Shown: positions 46,983-56,364 of the stretch, piece by piece
Numbering within the stretch: the first letter of the stretch is position 1
Layout: each line of letters begins with the position of its first letter
NCBI RefSeq assembly: GCF_002954385.1
Contig: NZ_MQVY01000001.1
Coordinates: 410,892 to 474,891, forward strand
Origin: Tenacibaculum sp. SG-28
Lineage (GTDB): Bacteria; Bacteroidota; Bacteroidia; Flavobacteriales; Flavobacteriaceae
DNA: 64,000 nt
Direction of reading: 5' to 3'
Notes under the pieces: generated by a model
The model's database searches: none
What the model saw: the letters and a program-made list of their open reading frames with translations, nothing else
Told to the model about the DNA's origin: nothing
Translations under genes and position numbers: made by a program

Positions 46983-47179
46983 TAATTTTTAATCAATTCA
47001 AGGGAAGCATATAGCTCCGGTTTATTGGCTGTAAATTCATGTAGCCAAATTTTTAATTCATTAACTTCGTGAGGTAGCAATCGTTCTAAGGCCTTCTTTA
47101 GTTCCTTGTAAAATAAATCGGCATTAAAACTTACTTTCTTAAGTATGGTTTTCGTATAATCATACATTACTCTTGCCAT
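46982..47179 (-). CDS. Small conserved protein, unknown function
   Basis: 65 residues: MARVMYDYTKTILKKVSFNA then KELKKALERLLPHEVNELKIW. Helical, no signal peptide; I recall it as a common flavobacterial hypothetical. ATG at 47179 is more conserved-looking than the ATG at 47167. Coding potential is good and its end coincides with a terminator. Confidence 0.65.
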   Translation of the reverse strand: MARVMYDYTKTILKKVSFNADLFYKELKKALERLLPHEVNELKIWLHEFTANKPELYASLELIKN

Positions 47180-47260
47180 AGTATAGGGAAATTTGGTTAC
47201 TACTATTTGAACTTAAATTTACAAAAAAAAGCGATGCATAATGTTAAAATAAATCATAAA

Positions 47261-47290
47261 AAAAAAGCCAGTTTTTAAACTGGCTTTTTT
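47261..47290 (-). terminator. Terminator after the 88-residue gene
   Basis: aaaaaagccagttt (47261-47274) pairs exactly with aaactggctttttt (47277-47290), 2-base loop. The minus strand continues TTTTTTATG, so it is a strong intrinsic terminator overlapping the stop codon. Confidence 0.85.
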
Positions 47291-47555
47291 ATAAACTATT
47301 AACTTTTTTTATAAGTTCTTTGGCTTTCGACTCTAATTCAAGACTAATTGCTTTAAAGTGGGTCTTTTTATTATCGATATTTTTCACATGTACTTTATCT
47401 AATAAAGCATCAAAAGTTTGAATAGCTTCGTCTATGATAGCTTCTGTTTTTGCCGTATCTTCCTTTGGATTTAAAAGCTCCCATACATAACACTCTTCAA
47501 TAATATCTCCTAATGTATAGTTAATATCTTTTTTTAAATTTTTTATGCTTGCCAT
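47289..47555 (-). CDS. Small conserved protein, unknown function
   Basis: 88 residues, MASIKNLKKDINYTLGDIIE start, helical, with DKVHVKNIDNKKTHFKAISL. Annotated as hypothetical in flavobacteria as far as I recall. Single gene with its own terminator. Confidence 0.7.
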   Translation of the reverse strand: MASIKNLKKDINYTLGDIIEECYVWELLNPKEDTAKTEAIIDEAIQTFDALLDKVHVKNIDNKKTHFKAISLELESKAKELIKKVNSL

Positions 47556-47642
47556 AATTATTAATTTTTTGCAAAGTTAGTTGAATAATTGGTTTTGATA
47601 CTATAATATTTAAGTTTTAATAATTCTTACAGATAGTATTTT

Positions 47643-48338
47643 TTAGAGATAAGTAAGTATATCGGTGATCTTTTGGCAAGTAATAAAAGCATTTTCAGCC
47701 GATGTCGTGCTAACTTGTTCGTATTTCCAGGTGGTGTGAAAAGGAATGTGTATTGCTTGCGCTCCAATGCCAATAAGTGGAAGAATATCTGATTTTAACG
47801 AGTTTCCTATCATCAATAATTCTTCAGAACGAACATCCAGATGGGAGAGTAATTTTAAGTAGTCACTTTCTTTTTTATCGCTCATAACCTCTATGTGATG
47901 AAAGTATTGTAACAACCCAGATTTTTTTAATTTATTTTCTTGATCTAATAGATCCCCTTTAGTTGCGACAATCAATTTGTAGTTGTTTTGCAAAGATTCT
48001 AAGACATGGGTTACGCCATCTAGAAGAATTACAGGTTTTTCTAGCATCGTTTTGCCAATAGTTAGGATTTCATTGATGGTTTTGGCTTGCAGTGTATTAT
48101 TGGATAATTCAGTAGCACATTCTATCATGGATAAAATAAAACCTTTAATGCCATAACCATATAATGGCAAATTGGCTATTTCCTTTCTAAACAACTCTTG
48201 GTTAATTTTGTTTTCGGTTTCGTATTTAGAGAGTAGTTTTGCGAATTTATTCTCGGCCTCTCTAAAGTAAGTTTCATTTACCCAAAGGGTATCATCTGCA
48301 TCGAAGGCTATTACTTTTGTTTTGGTAAAATCATACAT
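47643..48338 (-). CDS. HAD family hydrolase
   Basis: 231 residues. AFDADDTLW gives D13 and D15 with T17; IVATKGDLL and MIGNSLKSDILPLIGIGAQA are motifs II and IV. A phosphatase of the small-molecule type. It overlaps the end of kdsB by 8 bases, so it may dephosphorylate a sugar phosphate in the same path, for example a KDO-8-phosphate-like substrate; the assignment is inference. Confidence 0.85.
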   Translation of the reverse strand: MYDFTKTKVIAFDADDTLWVNETYFREAENKFAKLLSKYETENKINQELFRKEIANLPLYGYGIKGFILSMIECATELSNNTLQAKTINEILTIGKTMLEKPVILLDGVTHVLESLQNNYKLIVATKGDLLDQENKLKKSGLLQYFHHIEVMSDKKESDYLKLLSHLDVRSEELLMIGNSLKSDILPLIGIGAQAIHIPFHTTWKYEQVSTTSAENAFITCQKITDILTYL

Positions 48339-49065
48339 TTTTTAACAACTCTATTGCTTTAACTAGATCTTCTGGTGTGTCGATTCCTATGCTTTCTGAT
48401 TTTGTTTCAATCATTTTAATTTTCTTTCCAACCTCTAAGTATCGTAAACATTCTATTTTTTCAGCCGATTCTAAAGGTGTCATGGTAGTATTGTAAAAAT
48501 ACAATAGAGCTTCTTTACGAAATGCATAAACCCCTTTATGTTTGAAGTAGGAAGTCGATACATCCTTATCTCTAACATATGGAATTGCACTTCTCGAAAA
48601 ATACATAGCGAAATTATCAGTATCCGTAATTACCTTTACATTATTTGGATTGTTGATTTCTTTAATATCCGTCATTTTTACTTTTAACGACGCTAAGTCT
48701 ATTGTTCTTTTTGTATCATCTTTAAATGTTTTTATGAGTTTTTTCAAAGATTCTGTATCGATAAAAGGTTCGTCTCCTTGCACATTTACAACGATATCTG
48801 CTTCAATATCTTGAACTGCCTCAGCAATACGATCGGATCCACATGAATGTTCTTTTTTACTTAAGATGACTTTACCTCCAATATTTTCAATGGTCTTTTT
48901 TATTTCTTGGGAATCAGTGACAACGTATACAGATGCAAAAAGACCTGCTTTAACGGCTGCTTCAAAGGTTCTTTCAATTACGGGTTTGCCAACTAAATCT
49001 TTCATTAATTTTCCAGGAAACCTGGATGCTTGATATCTCGCAGGTATCATTGCTATTACTTTCAT
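48331..49065 (-). CDS. kdsB: 3-deoxy-manno-octulosonate cytidylyltransferase
   Basis: 244 residues. MIPARYQASRFPGKLMKDL, HSCGSDRIAEA and DIVVNVQGDEPFID are the signature motifs. It activates KDO with CTP for the inner core of lipopolysaccharide. The following HAD gene overlaps by 8 bases. Above it is a terminator and a minus-strand TATATTTG element at 49111-49104 with no fitting TTG. Confidence 0.94.
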   Translation of the reverse strand: MKVIAMIPARYQASRFPGKLMKDLVGKPVIERTFEAAVKAGLFASVYVVTDSQEIKKTIENIGGKVILSKKEHSCGSDRIAEAVQDIEADIVVNVQGDEPFIDTESLKKLIKTFKDDTKRTIDLASLKVKMTDIKEINNPNNVKVITDTDNFAMYFSRSAIPYVRDKDVSTSYFKHKGVYAFRKEALLYFYNTTMTPLESAEKIECLRYLEVGKKIKMIETKSESIGIDTPEDLVKAIELLKNV

Positions 49066-49156
49066 ATATTAAAATCGATAGGTTGTAAAGAATAATAGAG
49101 TAACAAATATACTATTAATTCCTTTTTAAACTTACTTGTCAATCAAGTGTAAAAAT

Positions 49157-49189
49157 AAAAAAGTCAGAATTTTAATTTCTGACTTTTTT
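49157..49189 (-). terminator. Terminator after the double TonB gene
   Basis: aaaaaagtcagaa (49157-49169) pairs with ttctgactttttt (49177-49189), 7-base loop. TTTTTATTTTT follows on the minus strand. It separates the TonB-domain gene from kdsB. Confidence 0.85.
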
Positions 49190-49214
49190 TATTTTTTATC
49201 TGTTGTAATTATAA

Positions 49215-50366
49215 TTATTTAGCGCTAATTCTAAAATTAATTGGAATAGTATATTGAACATTAGTTATTTTTCCTTCGTGAAATCCAGGTTTGAACTTAG
49301 CCAATTTTTTAACCATTCTTTCAGCCTCTTTTTCTAAAAGTATTCCATTTTTAGGTCCCCTAGATTTTACATTTTTAACTTCTCCATTTTTATCAATTAT
49401 AAAACTAACCCATACCTTTCCTTGAATATTTTCTTCGGCAGCTTTTTGAGGATAATTAAAGTTACGTTGAATATGGCTCATCATTCTGGTGTTAAAACAC
49501 TCCATCTTTTTATCGTCTGCTACTTTTACACATGCCTTAAAAAGCGGAATAGTTTGAACTTTATTGAACTTAACAAAATCAGTGATAATCGCCTCTTTTA
49601 CTACCGGTTTTTTCACAGGGGCACTTGTTGCTAATACACCAGAACTTAAATTATCTTTTTTAACCGATCCAGGTATTTTAAAACCTATAGGTATACCGTA
49701 TTTTACTTTAACTATTTTACCTTGCTGTTTGCCTGGTTCGAAGGTTGGTAATTTTTTTATTATTCTCTCGGCCTCTTCTCCAAGTAATTCTCCACCTTTT
49801 GGCACTCTAGTTCTAATATCAAAAACTTTTCCTAATTCATCAATAGTAAATTGTACCAAAACTCTACCTTCAATACCAGCATCCATTGCTTTTTTAGGAT
49901 AATTAAAATGTTTTTTTATGTGTGCAGACATTTGTTCTTCAAAACAGCCAACTTGTTTCACAAAAGGTACGTCTACACATTTGCTGAAAAGAGGAATTTC
50001 TTCCACGAGATTAAATGGTATTTTTTCTAAGGTGTCTTCCGAATCTTCTAACTCTAATTTACCAACAATTAAAGAGTTATTTTTGATACTTGCGATTTGT
50101 TGCTCACTTTTATTTGTTGCTAACACGGAAACTGCTGTTTTGTTTTTTCGAACAACACGTCTTCTTGTAGAGACCTCAATGGCTACTTGTTTTTTAACAG
50201 AACCATCTGCGCCTTTTACTTCTTCTACAGCACATTTGGTTATGCTATTTGGATCTGCAATTTCATCTTCTGGGGTATCGCAATGCTCTTGCGCAGAGGA
50301 TATAGAAGATATTAACAAAAAAATAACTAGCAACGATGGTTGCAATAATTTAGGGAAACTCTTCAT
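49215..50366 (-). CDS. Protein with two tandem TonB C-terminal domains
   Basis: 383 residues from ATG 50366 (MKSFPKLLQPSLLVIFLLIS), rather than a longer frame. The N-terminus looks like a cleavable signal peptide ending ISSAQ, not a retained anchor. Two copies of the TonB_C fold: FNYPKKAMDAGIEGRVLVQF and FNYPQKAAEENIQGKVWVSF, each followed by GEEAERIIKKLPTF or EKEAERMVKKLAKF and ending KYGIPIGF or QYTIPINF. Each copy has a Cys pair in the loop before. Canonical TonB carries one domain and is anchored to ExbB/D. The tandem arrangement suggests a periplasmic or outer-membrane partner protein. The next upstream gene is a single-domain relative. Confidence 0.85.
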   Translation of the reverse strand: MKSFPKLLQPSLLVIFLLISSISSAQEHCDTPEDEIADPNSITKCAVEEVKGADGSVKKQVAIEVSTRRRVVRKNKTAVSVLATNKSEQQIASIKNNSLIVGKLELEDSEDTLEKIPFNLVEEIPLFSKCVDVPFVKQVGCFEEQMSAHIKKHFNYPKKAMDAGIEGRVLVQFTIDELGKVFDIRTRVPKGGELLGEEAERIIKKLPTFEPGKQQGKIVKVKYGIPIGFKIPGSVKKDNLSSGVLATSAPVKKPVVKEAIITDFVKFNKVQTIPLFKACVKVADDKKMECFNTRMMSHIQRNFNYPQKAAEENIQGKVWVSFIIDKNGEVKNVKSRGPKNGILLEKEAERMVKKLAKFKPGFHEGKITNVQYTIPINFRISAK

Positions 50367-50405
50367 AATTTGCAAGGTATAAGGGTTATTAATTAGACAA
50401 CTCTG

Positions 50406-50435
50406 TAAACCTATGAAAACTATTTCAATAATCAA
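50406..50435 (-). promoter_or_regulatory. Promoter of the double TonB-domain gene
   Basis: Minus strand TTG (50435-50433), 19 bases, TAGGTTTA (50413-50406). This fits the Bacteroidota TTG-N19-TAnnTTTG pattern with one mismatch. The start codon lies 40 bases on. Confidence 0.5.
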
Positions 50436-50546
50436 AAAATAAATACTGTAAATATTTTTTAACTCCCTTTTTTGTTTTAGTTGTGTTATGATTTTTATTC
50501 AGCAATTAATATAATGCCAATTGTGTTTTGGTTTTTTGTTTTCAAA

Positions 50547-51206
50547 TTATATGGTTAAGTGTAAAGGAAATACATAGGTTACCTCTATTGGAAGTCCATT
50601 TATTGTTCCTGGTTCTATATCTTTTAGTTTTCCAAAAATTCTAAATATTTCTTTGTCTAATTTTTTACTTCTCTTCTTGCTTAAAACTTCGATGTCTTTT
50701 ATTTTTCCATAAATAGAGATGTTAAATTTGATTATAAATTTTCCTTTTATTTCATCGTCTATTATGTTTTCAGGATTAAAATTTTTTTCAAAATGGTTAT
50801 GGATTTCATTTTTAAAACATTTTCTTTTATCTTCTATATCTGAATTTTTACAGTTGGGTACTTCTGGTACATTTTCAACTACCTCAAACAATACATTTTC
50901 TACTTGTAATTTATCATCTGTTATAATATCGGGTATCGGTGCATCAGTTGTGGGTATATTTTTATTAATTTTATTTGCTTTTGTACTTATTCTGTTGGTT
51001 ACTCTTCTCCTTAAGCTCTTTTTTGTTCGTAATACATTTCTTTTTGGTGTATTGGTTTTCTTTTTTTCTTCAACCTCACATTTGTTGATTACTATTGTAT
51101 TTAAATCAATCAGTTCTTCTTCTGTAGGCTCTGTACAGTTCTCTTGAGAGCAAATAGATAACACAGATAGTGAAAATAGCAATAGAAGTACAATTCGTTT
51201 TTTCAT
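50547..51206 (-). CDS. Degenerate TonB-domain protein
   Basis: 219 residues from ATG 51206 (MKKRIVLLLLFSLSVLSICSQ), a signal peptide. The mature N-terminus ENCTEPTEEELIDLNTIV repeats the plan of the neighbour (EHCDTPEDEIADPNSITKC). A Lys/Arg-rich linker follows, then a weak TonB_C domain (GKFIIKFNISIYGKIKDIEV, VTYVFPLHL). It shares the two-Cys motif (NCKNSDIEDKRKCFKNEI). Likely a paralogue. Function unknown. Confidence 0.75.
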   Translation of the reverse strand: MKKRIVLLLLFSLSVLSICSQENCTEPTEEELIDLNTIVINKCEVEEKKKTNTPKRNVLRTKKSLRRRVTNRISTKANKINKNIPTTDAPIPDIITDDKLQVENVLFEVVENVPEVPNCKNSDIEDKRKCFKNEIHNHFEKNFNPENIIDDEIKGKFIIKFNISIYGKIKDIEVLSKKRSKKLDKEIFRIFGKLKDIEPGTINGLPIEVTYVFPLHLTI

Positions 51207-51342
51207 TTTTTTTTGGTTTGAACGCAATGTAAATTTCTATTTTTAAGTACCTATTCTATTTACCTAAATGTAATTTTTATTTTAACAAATGTTTTTTTGA
51301 AAGTTATGAATGTTATCGAAACGTTATCTTCCTAAATAAAAA

Positions 51343-51364
51343 AAACCTACCGTATGGTAGGTTT
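51343..51364 (-). terminator. Terminator of the PPIase gene
   Basis: aaacctacc (51343-51351) and ggtaggttt (51356-51364) pair exactly around gtat. The minus strand continues TTTTTATTTAGG. It ends the prfC-barrel-PPIase run. Confidence 0.8.
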
Positions 51365-51389
51365 ATGATATGTGAATTATTTAAACTAT

Positions 51390-52319
51390 CTACTTAATGT
51401 CCATTAGTTCAACGTCAAAAATTAAAGTTGCATTTGGCGGAATTACGCCTCCTGCACCACTCGCTCCATAGGCTAGATTTGCTGGTATAACTAATCTTGC
51501 TTTGTCACCAACTTGCAATAATTGGATTCCTTCATCCCATCCTGCAATTACTTGACCTACTCCAATTTGAAAATCAATTGGTTGTTTTCTTTTGTAAGAA
51601 GAATCAAATACAGTTCCATCTAAAAGTTGTCCTTTATAATGCACAGAAACCATGTCACCTTTTGAAGCTTTTTTACCATCTCCTTTTTGAAGTATGTTAT
51701 AACGAAGACCACTTGCAGTTTCTTCGTATCCTGCGGCTACTTCATCTAAAATTTTTTGCATTGCAGCTTTTTCTCTTTCTTCTCTCTTCTCTCTTTCTCC
51801 TTCAAAAGTTCTAAAAGCCTCTACAGCATTGAATGCCTCTGCATCGGCACCAACACGAAGAATCGAAACTGTCATTTCATCATCTTGCGCAATAGCGTCC
51901 ACTACATCTTGTCCTGAAACAACACTTCCAAATACCGTATGCTTTCCATCTAACCAAGGTGTCGCCACATGCGTAATAAAGAATTGTGAACCATTAGTTC
52001 CAGGCCCTGCATTTGCCATCGATAGTTTCCCAGGGGCATCATGCTTCAAATCAGGGTGAATTTCATCATCAAATTTATAGCCAGGATTTCCTGTTCCTGT
52101 TCCTAATGGGCATCCTCCTTGTACCATAAAATCAGCAATTACTCTGTGAAACTTTAATCCATCGTAGTATGGAGTTCCTTGCGGTTTCGCTGAGTTTTCT
52201 AAATTACCTTCGGCTAAAGCAACGAAGTTACCCACAGTTCCTGGTGTTTTTTCATATTCTAAATTCACTAAAATTTCCCCTTTTGATGTAGAGAATTTTG
52301 CATAAATTCCATTGTTCAT
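51390..52319 (-). CDS. Peptidyl-prolyl isomerase: cyclophilin-FKBP fusion
   Basis: 309 residues. Cyclophilin domain about 1-165 ([21 protein letters not shown] split here, [27 protein letters not shown]), a charged helical linker about 165-195, then an FKBP domain about 205-309 ([57 protein letters not shown]). Both halves are isomerase folds with their usual active-site residues. Such two-family fusions are known in Bacteroidota and spirochetes. No signal peptide, so probably cytoplasmic. It follows the barrel gene by 18 bases. Confidence 0.93.
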   Translation of the reverse strand: MNNGIYAKFSTSKGEILVNLEYEKTPGTVGNFVALAEGNLENSAKPQGTPYYDGLKFHRVIADFMVQGGCPLGTGTGNPGYKFDDEIHPDLKHDAPGKLSMANAGPGTNGSQFFITHVATPWLDGKHTVFGSVVSGQDVVDAIAQDDEMTVSILRVGADAEAFNAVEAFRTFEGEREKREEREKAAMQKILDEVAAGYEETASGLRYNILQKGDGKKASKGDMVSVHYKGQLLDGTVFDSSYKRKQPIDFQIGVGQVIAGWDEGIQLLQVGDKARLVIPANLAYGASGAGGVIPPNATLIFDVELMDIK

Positions 52320-52337
52320 GATCTACTATTTTATATT

Positions 52338-53960
52338 CTATTTTAAAACGGATAAGCTCGACAAGCTAAATTTACATCCGATATTTATATTCGTTGCATT
52401 CACATTACCGAAGGGAGCAATTAACTTTCCTCCAGATGCTGTTATTGCAAAATTACTATTTATATTATAATTTATTCCTGCGGTTGGTCGAACGACTATA
52501 CCTTCACCAGTGTCTACTCCAGCACCACCTGCTGCACCACCTGCTATTTCTGCGAATACATGTATTCTGTTGTTGAAAAAACTTTTACTCTGTAGCCCCA
52601 AACCAACCAGGCCGTGGGCATAGCCACCCGATCTTCCATCGTAAGCAAAACCGGCCTCTCCAAGAACGTAGACATGTTTCGAAAGATCGTAATTGTATTG
52701 TATGGAGAGCAGTTGTAAATCTACCGCTAAGATTCCTTCTGAGTCATCTGTTTTAGCAACATCTAAATAAGATTGGTTTTCTACTCGGAAAGAACTTCCT
52801 TGTATACGTAAGTTATTATTTTCATTTTTATTTGCGATATATGTTCCTCCAGAGTAATTGGTGTATTTTAATCCAAATCCAAAGGTATATGCTTCCAGAT
52901 CACCAGCGATAGCCCTGTAATATCCACCATGTCCGCTCAGTGCTATTCTGTTTGTAAGTTTTATGTCTACTCCTGCAGAAGGGTATATCATTAAACCTCC
53001 TTCGGGGGCAACTCTTCCGCCTGCAGCTCCTAGTGCTAATTTTGTAAATAAACTGAACCTATTATATTGATAAGGGTAATATCCAGCGCCAAAAAAAAGA
53101 TCCATAAAGCCTGCTCTTAGACCTTTATAGACAGCATCTGTATGTACAAATAAGAACGTGTTGTCCTTGAGGAATTTTTGGTATTCAAAACCAACAACAT
53201 AGAGCGTTTCTGTTAGTGCTTTTCCGTTGTCTTTTCTTGAATTCCCTATGGGTTTGAAAAAATCAAATCGTAATTGCTGTGCATTCCTCGTAGCAGGTTT
53301 GTTCCAAAAAATATCTGCGTTTATATTGGACTTTTTAAATTCTTGAAAAGAATTTTTATGATTCGAGTATTTAAGTGTGCTTGGAATTTCGATGAAGAAA
53401 GATACCGAGTTACTCTTTATTTCTCCAGAATAAAAATCTATGTGACTGTATTGCACTCCAAACGAATAGTCTTTCTTTTTAAATTGTAAGCCAATATTGG
53501 GATTGATGTATCCTCCGTCATTGACAAGATATCGATAGCCACCACCGCCTCCAAAATGGAAATTAGCGTCTAGATAAAGATACTTGTATATTTTTTTTGT
53601 GACTCCTAACTCAATACCTAAAGTAAATAATCCTCCCTGATCTCCAGTCACTGCTGCATACATAGCTGCACCTCCATAGAGCCAATCCGTTATCGGAATT
53701 TGGTAATGAAGTCCCATCAAACCCATGGTTGGTTTTAAATCTGAAAATTTTTCGGTGGGCATCGCAACGGGGATAAAATTTAATCGTACTTTATTATGTA
53801 GTTCTTTTCCCATAAAGATGTTTTCCTTTTCTTGTGCTCTTAACTGGCTACACAAAATAAAAAATACAAAACAAAGCTGGAGTTTTTTTTCTTTTTTAAT
53901 AGCTGCAATTATGGTTTTAAAAACAGATGATTTTGTATGGATGTTTTCTCTACTATTCAT
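52338..53960 (-). CDS. Large outer-membrane beta-barrel protein with triplicated module
   Basis: 540 residues. Signal peptide with an unusually long charged N-region (KKEKKLQLCFVFFILCSQLRAQ). Three repeats of about 90 residues each carry a Gly-rich turn (HFGGGGGYRYLVNDGG, ALGAAGGRVAPEGGLM, EIAGGAAGGAGVDTGEG) followed by PNIGL, PSAGVDI or PTAGINY and amphipathic strands. This is an outer-membrane barrel; I do not recognise the family. It is 26 bases after prfC and 18 bases before the PPIase gene. Confidence 0.75.
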   Translation of the reverse strand: MNSRENIHTKSSVFKTIIAAIKKEKKLQLCFVFFILCSQLRAQEKENIFMGKELHNKVRLNFIPVAMPTEKFSDLKPTMGLMGLHYQIPITDWLYGGAAMYAAVTGDQGGLFTLGIELGVTKKIYKYLYLDANFHFGGGGGYRYLVNDGGYINPNIGLQFKKKDYSFGVQYSHIDFYSGEIKSNSVSFFIEIPSTLKYSNHKNSFQEFKKSNINADIFWNKPATRNAQQLRFDFFKPIGNSRKDNGKALTETLYVVGFEYQKFLKDNTFLFVHTDAVYKGLRAGFMDLFFGAGYYPYQYNRFSLFTKLALGAAGGRVAPEGGLMIYPSAGVDIKLTNRIALSGHGGYYRAIAGDLEAYTFGFGLKYTNYSGGTYIANKNENNNLRIQGSSFRVENQSYLDVAKTDDSEGILAVDLQLLSIQYNYDLSKHVYVLGEAGFAYDGRSGGYAHGLVGLGLQSKSFFNNRIHVFAEIAGGAAGGAGVDTGEGIVVRPTAGINYNINSNFAITASGGKLIAPFGNVNATNINIGCKFSLSSLSVLK

Positions 53961-53986
53961 TTCTGAAACTTCAATTTTTTCTTTTC

Positions 53987-55576
53987 TTATTCAAATTCAC
54001 TCGTAAAGTGAAGTTTTACCGTGGGATATTTGCTTTGTGTCATTTGAATGGTAAAAGGAGAATCAGCAAGAAATACCATTTGTCCTTGTTTGTCTTTGGC
54101 TAGATAGCGCTGTTTTACTCTTTTGAATTCTTTAAATTCTTCATTTTTTTCATCTTCAGGTTGCACCCAACAAGCCTTGTGTACGGAAATATTTTCATAG
54201 GTACACTTTGCACCATATTCGTGCTCTAATCGATATTGAATAACCTCGTATTGTAACGCACCAACGGTTCCAATAATTCTTCTTCCATTCATGTCTAAGG
54301 TGAACAGCTGTGCCACACCTTCATCCATTAATTGGTCAAGACCTTTGTACAATTGCTTCGCTTTCATTGGGTCTGCATTATTGACGTAACGGAAATGCTC
54401 TGGAGAAAAACTAGGAATCCCCTTGAAATTCATCTGTTCACCTTCTGTAAGTGTATCTCCAATTTTGAAATTACCGGTGTCGTGCAAGCCAACAATATCG
54501 CCTGGAAAAGATTCGTCTACGATTTGTTTTTTCTCTGCGAAAAAAGCGTTAGGACTAGAGAATTTTACTTTTTTACCGAGACGTACATGAAGATATGGCG
54601 TATTTCTTTTAAAGGTTCCTGATACAATTTTAACAAATGCTAATCGATCCCTATGCTTTGGATCCATATTGGCATGAATTTTAAAAACAAATCCTGATAA
54701 TTTATTTTCTTTCGAATCTACCAAGCGTGTATTGGACATTTTTGGTTGTGGATTTGGAGCGATATCAATGAAACAATCTAAAAGTTCTTTTACTCCAAAA
54801 TTATTCAAAGCAGAACCAAAAAATACAGGTTGTTGGTCTCCTGCGATATACTTTTTTTGATCGAACTCAGGATAAACTTCGTATATTAATTCTAACTCTT
54901 CTCGTAAAGTATTCGCTGCTTTTTCTCCAACTATTTTGTCAAGTTCTGGATGGTTTACATCTTTAAATTCAATACCTTCAGAAATAGTTTGTTTATTGTC
55001 TCCCGAAAAAATATTGAGTTTTTTTTCCCAAATATTATAAATACCTTTAAAATCATACCCCATGCCAATAGGAAAGCTAAGAGGAGTTACTTTTAAATTT
55101 AGTTTTTGTTCTACCTCGTCCAACAAATCAAATGCATCTTTTCCTTCTCGATCTAATTTGTTGATAAACACGATCATCGGAATTTTTCGCATTCTACAAA
55201 CCTTAACTAATTTTTCGGTCTGCTCTTCGACACCTTTCGCTACGTCAATAACAACAATAACACTATCTACAGCAGTTAGCGTACGAAATGTGTCCTCTGC
55301 AAAGTCTTTGTGACCTGGCGTGTCTAGAATGTTTATTTTTCTGTCTTTATAGAGAAAAGCTAAAACAGAGGTGGCAACTGAAATACCGCGTTGACGTTCA
55401 ATTTCCATAAAATCAGAAGTCGCACCTTTTTTTATTTTATTGTTTTTAACAGCACCTGCCTCTTGAATTGCGCCACCAAATAACAATAATTTTTCTGTAA
55501 GGGTTGTTTTTCCGGCATCTGGATGTGAGATGATTCCAAATGTTCTTCTTTTTTCTATCTCCTCTAAAAAACTCAT
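53987..55576 (-). CDS. prfC: Peptide chain release factor 3
   Basis: 529 residues. HPDAGKTTLTEKLLLFGGAI is the G1 region, DTPGHKDFAEDT G3, NKLDREGKD G4; later domains match RF3. It recycles RF1/RF2 after termination. A matched promoter lies at 55596-55626. First gene of a possible operon with the barrel and PPIase genes. Confidence 0.95.
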   Translation of the reverse strand: MSFLEEIEKRRTFGIISHPDAGKTTLTEKLLLFGGAIQEAGAVKNNKIKKGATSDFMEIERQRGISVATSVLAFLYKDRKINILDTPGHKDFAEDTFRTLTAVDSVIVVIDVAKGVEEQTEKLVKVCRMRKIPMIVFINKLDREGKDAFDLLDEVEQKLNLKVTPLSFPIGMGYDFKGIYNIWEKKLNIFSGDNKQTISEGIEFKDVNHPELDKIVGEKAANTLREELELIYEVYPEFDQKKYIAGDQQPVFFGSALNNFGVKELLDCFIDIAPNPQPKMSNTRLVDSKENKLSGFVFKIHANMDPKHRDRLAFVKIVSGTFKRNTPYLHVRLGKKVKFSSPNAFFAEKKQIVDESFPGDIVGLHDTGNFKIGDTLTEGEQMNFKGIPSFSPEHFRYVNNADPMKAKQLYKGLDQLMDEGVAQLFTLDMNGRRIIGTVGALQYEVIQYRLEHEYGAKCTYENISVHKACWVQPEDEKNEEFKEFKRVKQRYLAKDKQGQMVFLADSPFTIQMTQSKYPTVKLHFTSEFE

Positions 55577-55595
55577 CTTTAAAATTTAAAAAGGG

Positions 55596-55626
55596 CAAAG
55601 TTACTCTTTTAATAATCGTTGAACAA
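55596..55626 (-). promoter_or_regulatory. Promoter of prfC
   Basis: Minus strand TTG (55626-55624), 20 bases, TAACTTTG (55603-55596): a full match to TTG-N19/20-TAnnTTTG. The leader would be about 14 bases, typical for the group. Confidence 0.65.
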
Positions 55627-55816
55627 TTTCAAAGATTGATTTCTCCAAAAATTGTAAAATTGTAGTTGGTACATTTAATATAGTTTACTTTAAAATGCCC
55701 CTTTTTTTACCTTTTTATTATTGTTTTTTCCTATATTGTAATAAAGATAAGAATGGGGTATTAAGGAGTCTAGTTTTAATTAACTCTAAAGGATTTACTT
55801 TTAATACATTTTCGTA

Positions 55817-55824
55817 AGTTTGTT
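55817..55824 (+). promoter_or_regulatory. Possible -7 element of idi
   Basis: TAAGTTTG fits TAnnTTTG, 17 bases before the ATG. No TTG at the right distance was seen. Confidence 0.3.
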
Positions 55825-55841
55825 GCTTCTAAATTTCAAAC

Positions 55842-56363
55842 ATGAAAGAACACGTTATTTTAGTAGATAAAAATGACAACAAAGTTGGTTTAATGGAGAA
55901 AATTGAGGCGCATGAAAAAGCGTTGCTTCATAGAGCATTTTCTGTTTTTGTTTTTAATTCAAATAAGGAATTGTTATTGCAACAAAGAGCTAAGGATAAA
56001 TACCATTCTCCTTTACTCTGGACAAATACCTGTTGTTCTCATCAACGAGAGGGAGAAAGTAATATCAGTGCAGGAAAACGTAGACTACAAGAGGAAATGG
56101 GATTTGTATGCGAATTAAAAGAAGTATTTAGTTTTATATACAAAGCGCCGTTTTCAAATGGTCTTACAGAACACGAGTTAGATCATGTTATGATAGGAAC
56201 CTTTGATGAGGATCCAATTGTTAACCCTGAAGAAGTAGAAGCTTTTCAATGGATGCATTTAGATCAAGTAAAAAAAGATATCGAATTACATCCGGAGTTG
56301 TATACCGAATGGTTTAAGATTATATTTAAAGAATCGTATCAAAAGATATCCAATCAATTGTAA
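55842..56363 (+). CDS. idi: Isopentenyl-diphosphate delta-isomerase type I
   Basis: 173 residues. LLLQQRAKDKYHSPLLWTNT, CCSHQREGE and the Nudix-like RRLQEEMGF are diagnostic; a Cys and a Glu in those motifs are catalytic. It interconverts isopentenyl and dimethylallyl diphosphate. One base separates it from the queD gene, so both are co-transcribed. Confidence 0.94.
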   Translation: MKEHVILVDKNDNKVGLMEKIEAHEKALLHRAFSVFVFNSNKELLLQQRAKDKYHSPLLWTNTCCSHQREGESNISAGKRRLQEEMGFVCELKEVFSFIYKAPFSNGLTEHELDHVMIGTFDEDPIVNPEEVEAFQWMHLDQVKKDIELHPELYTEWFKIIFKESYQKISNQL

Positions 56364-56364
56364 A

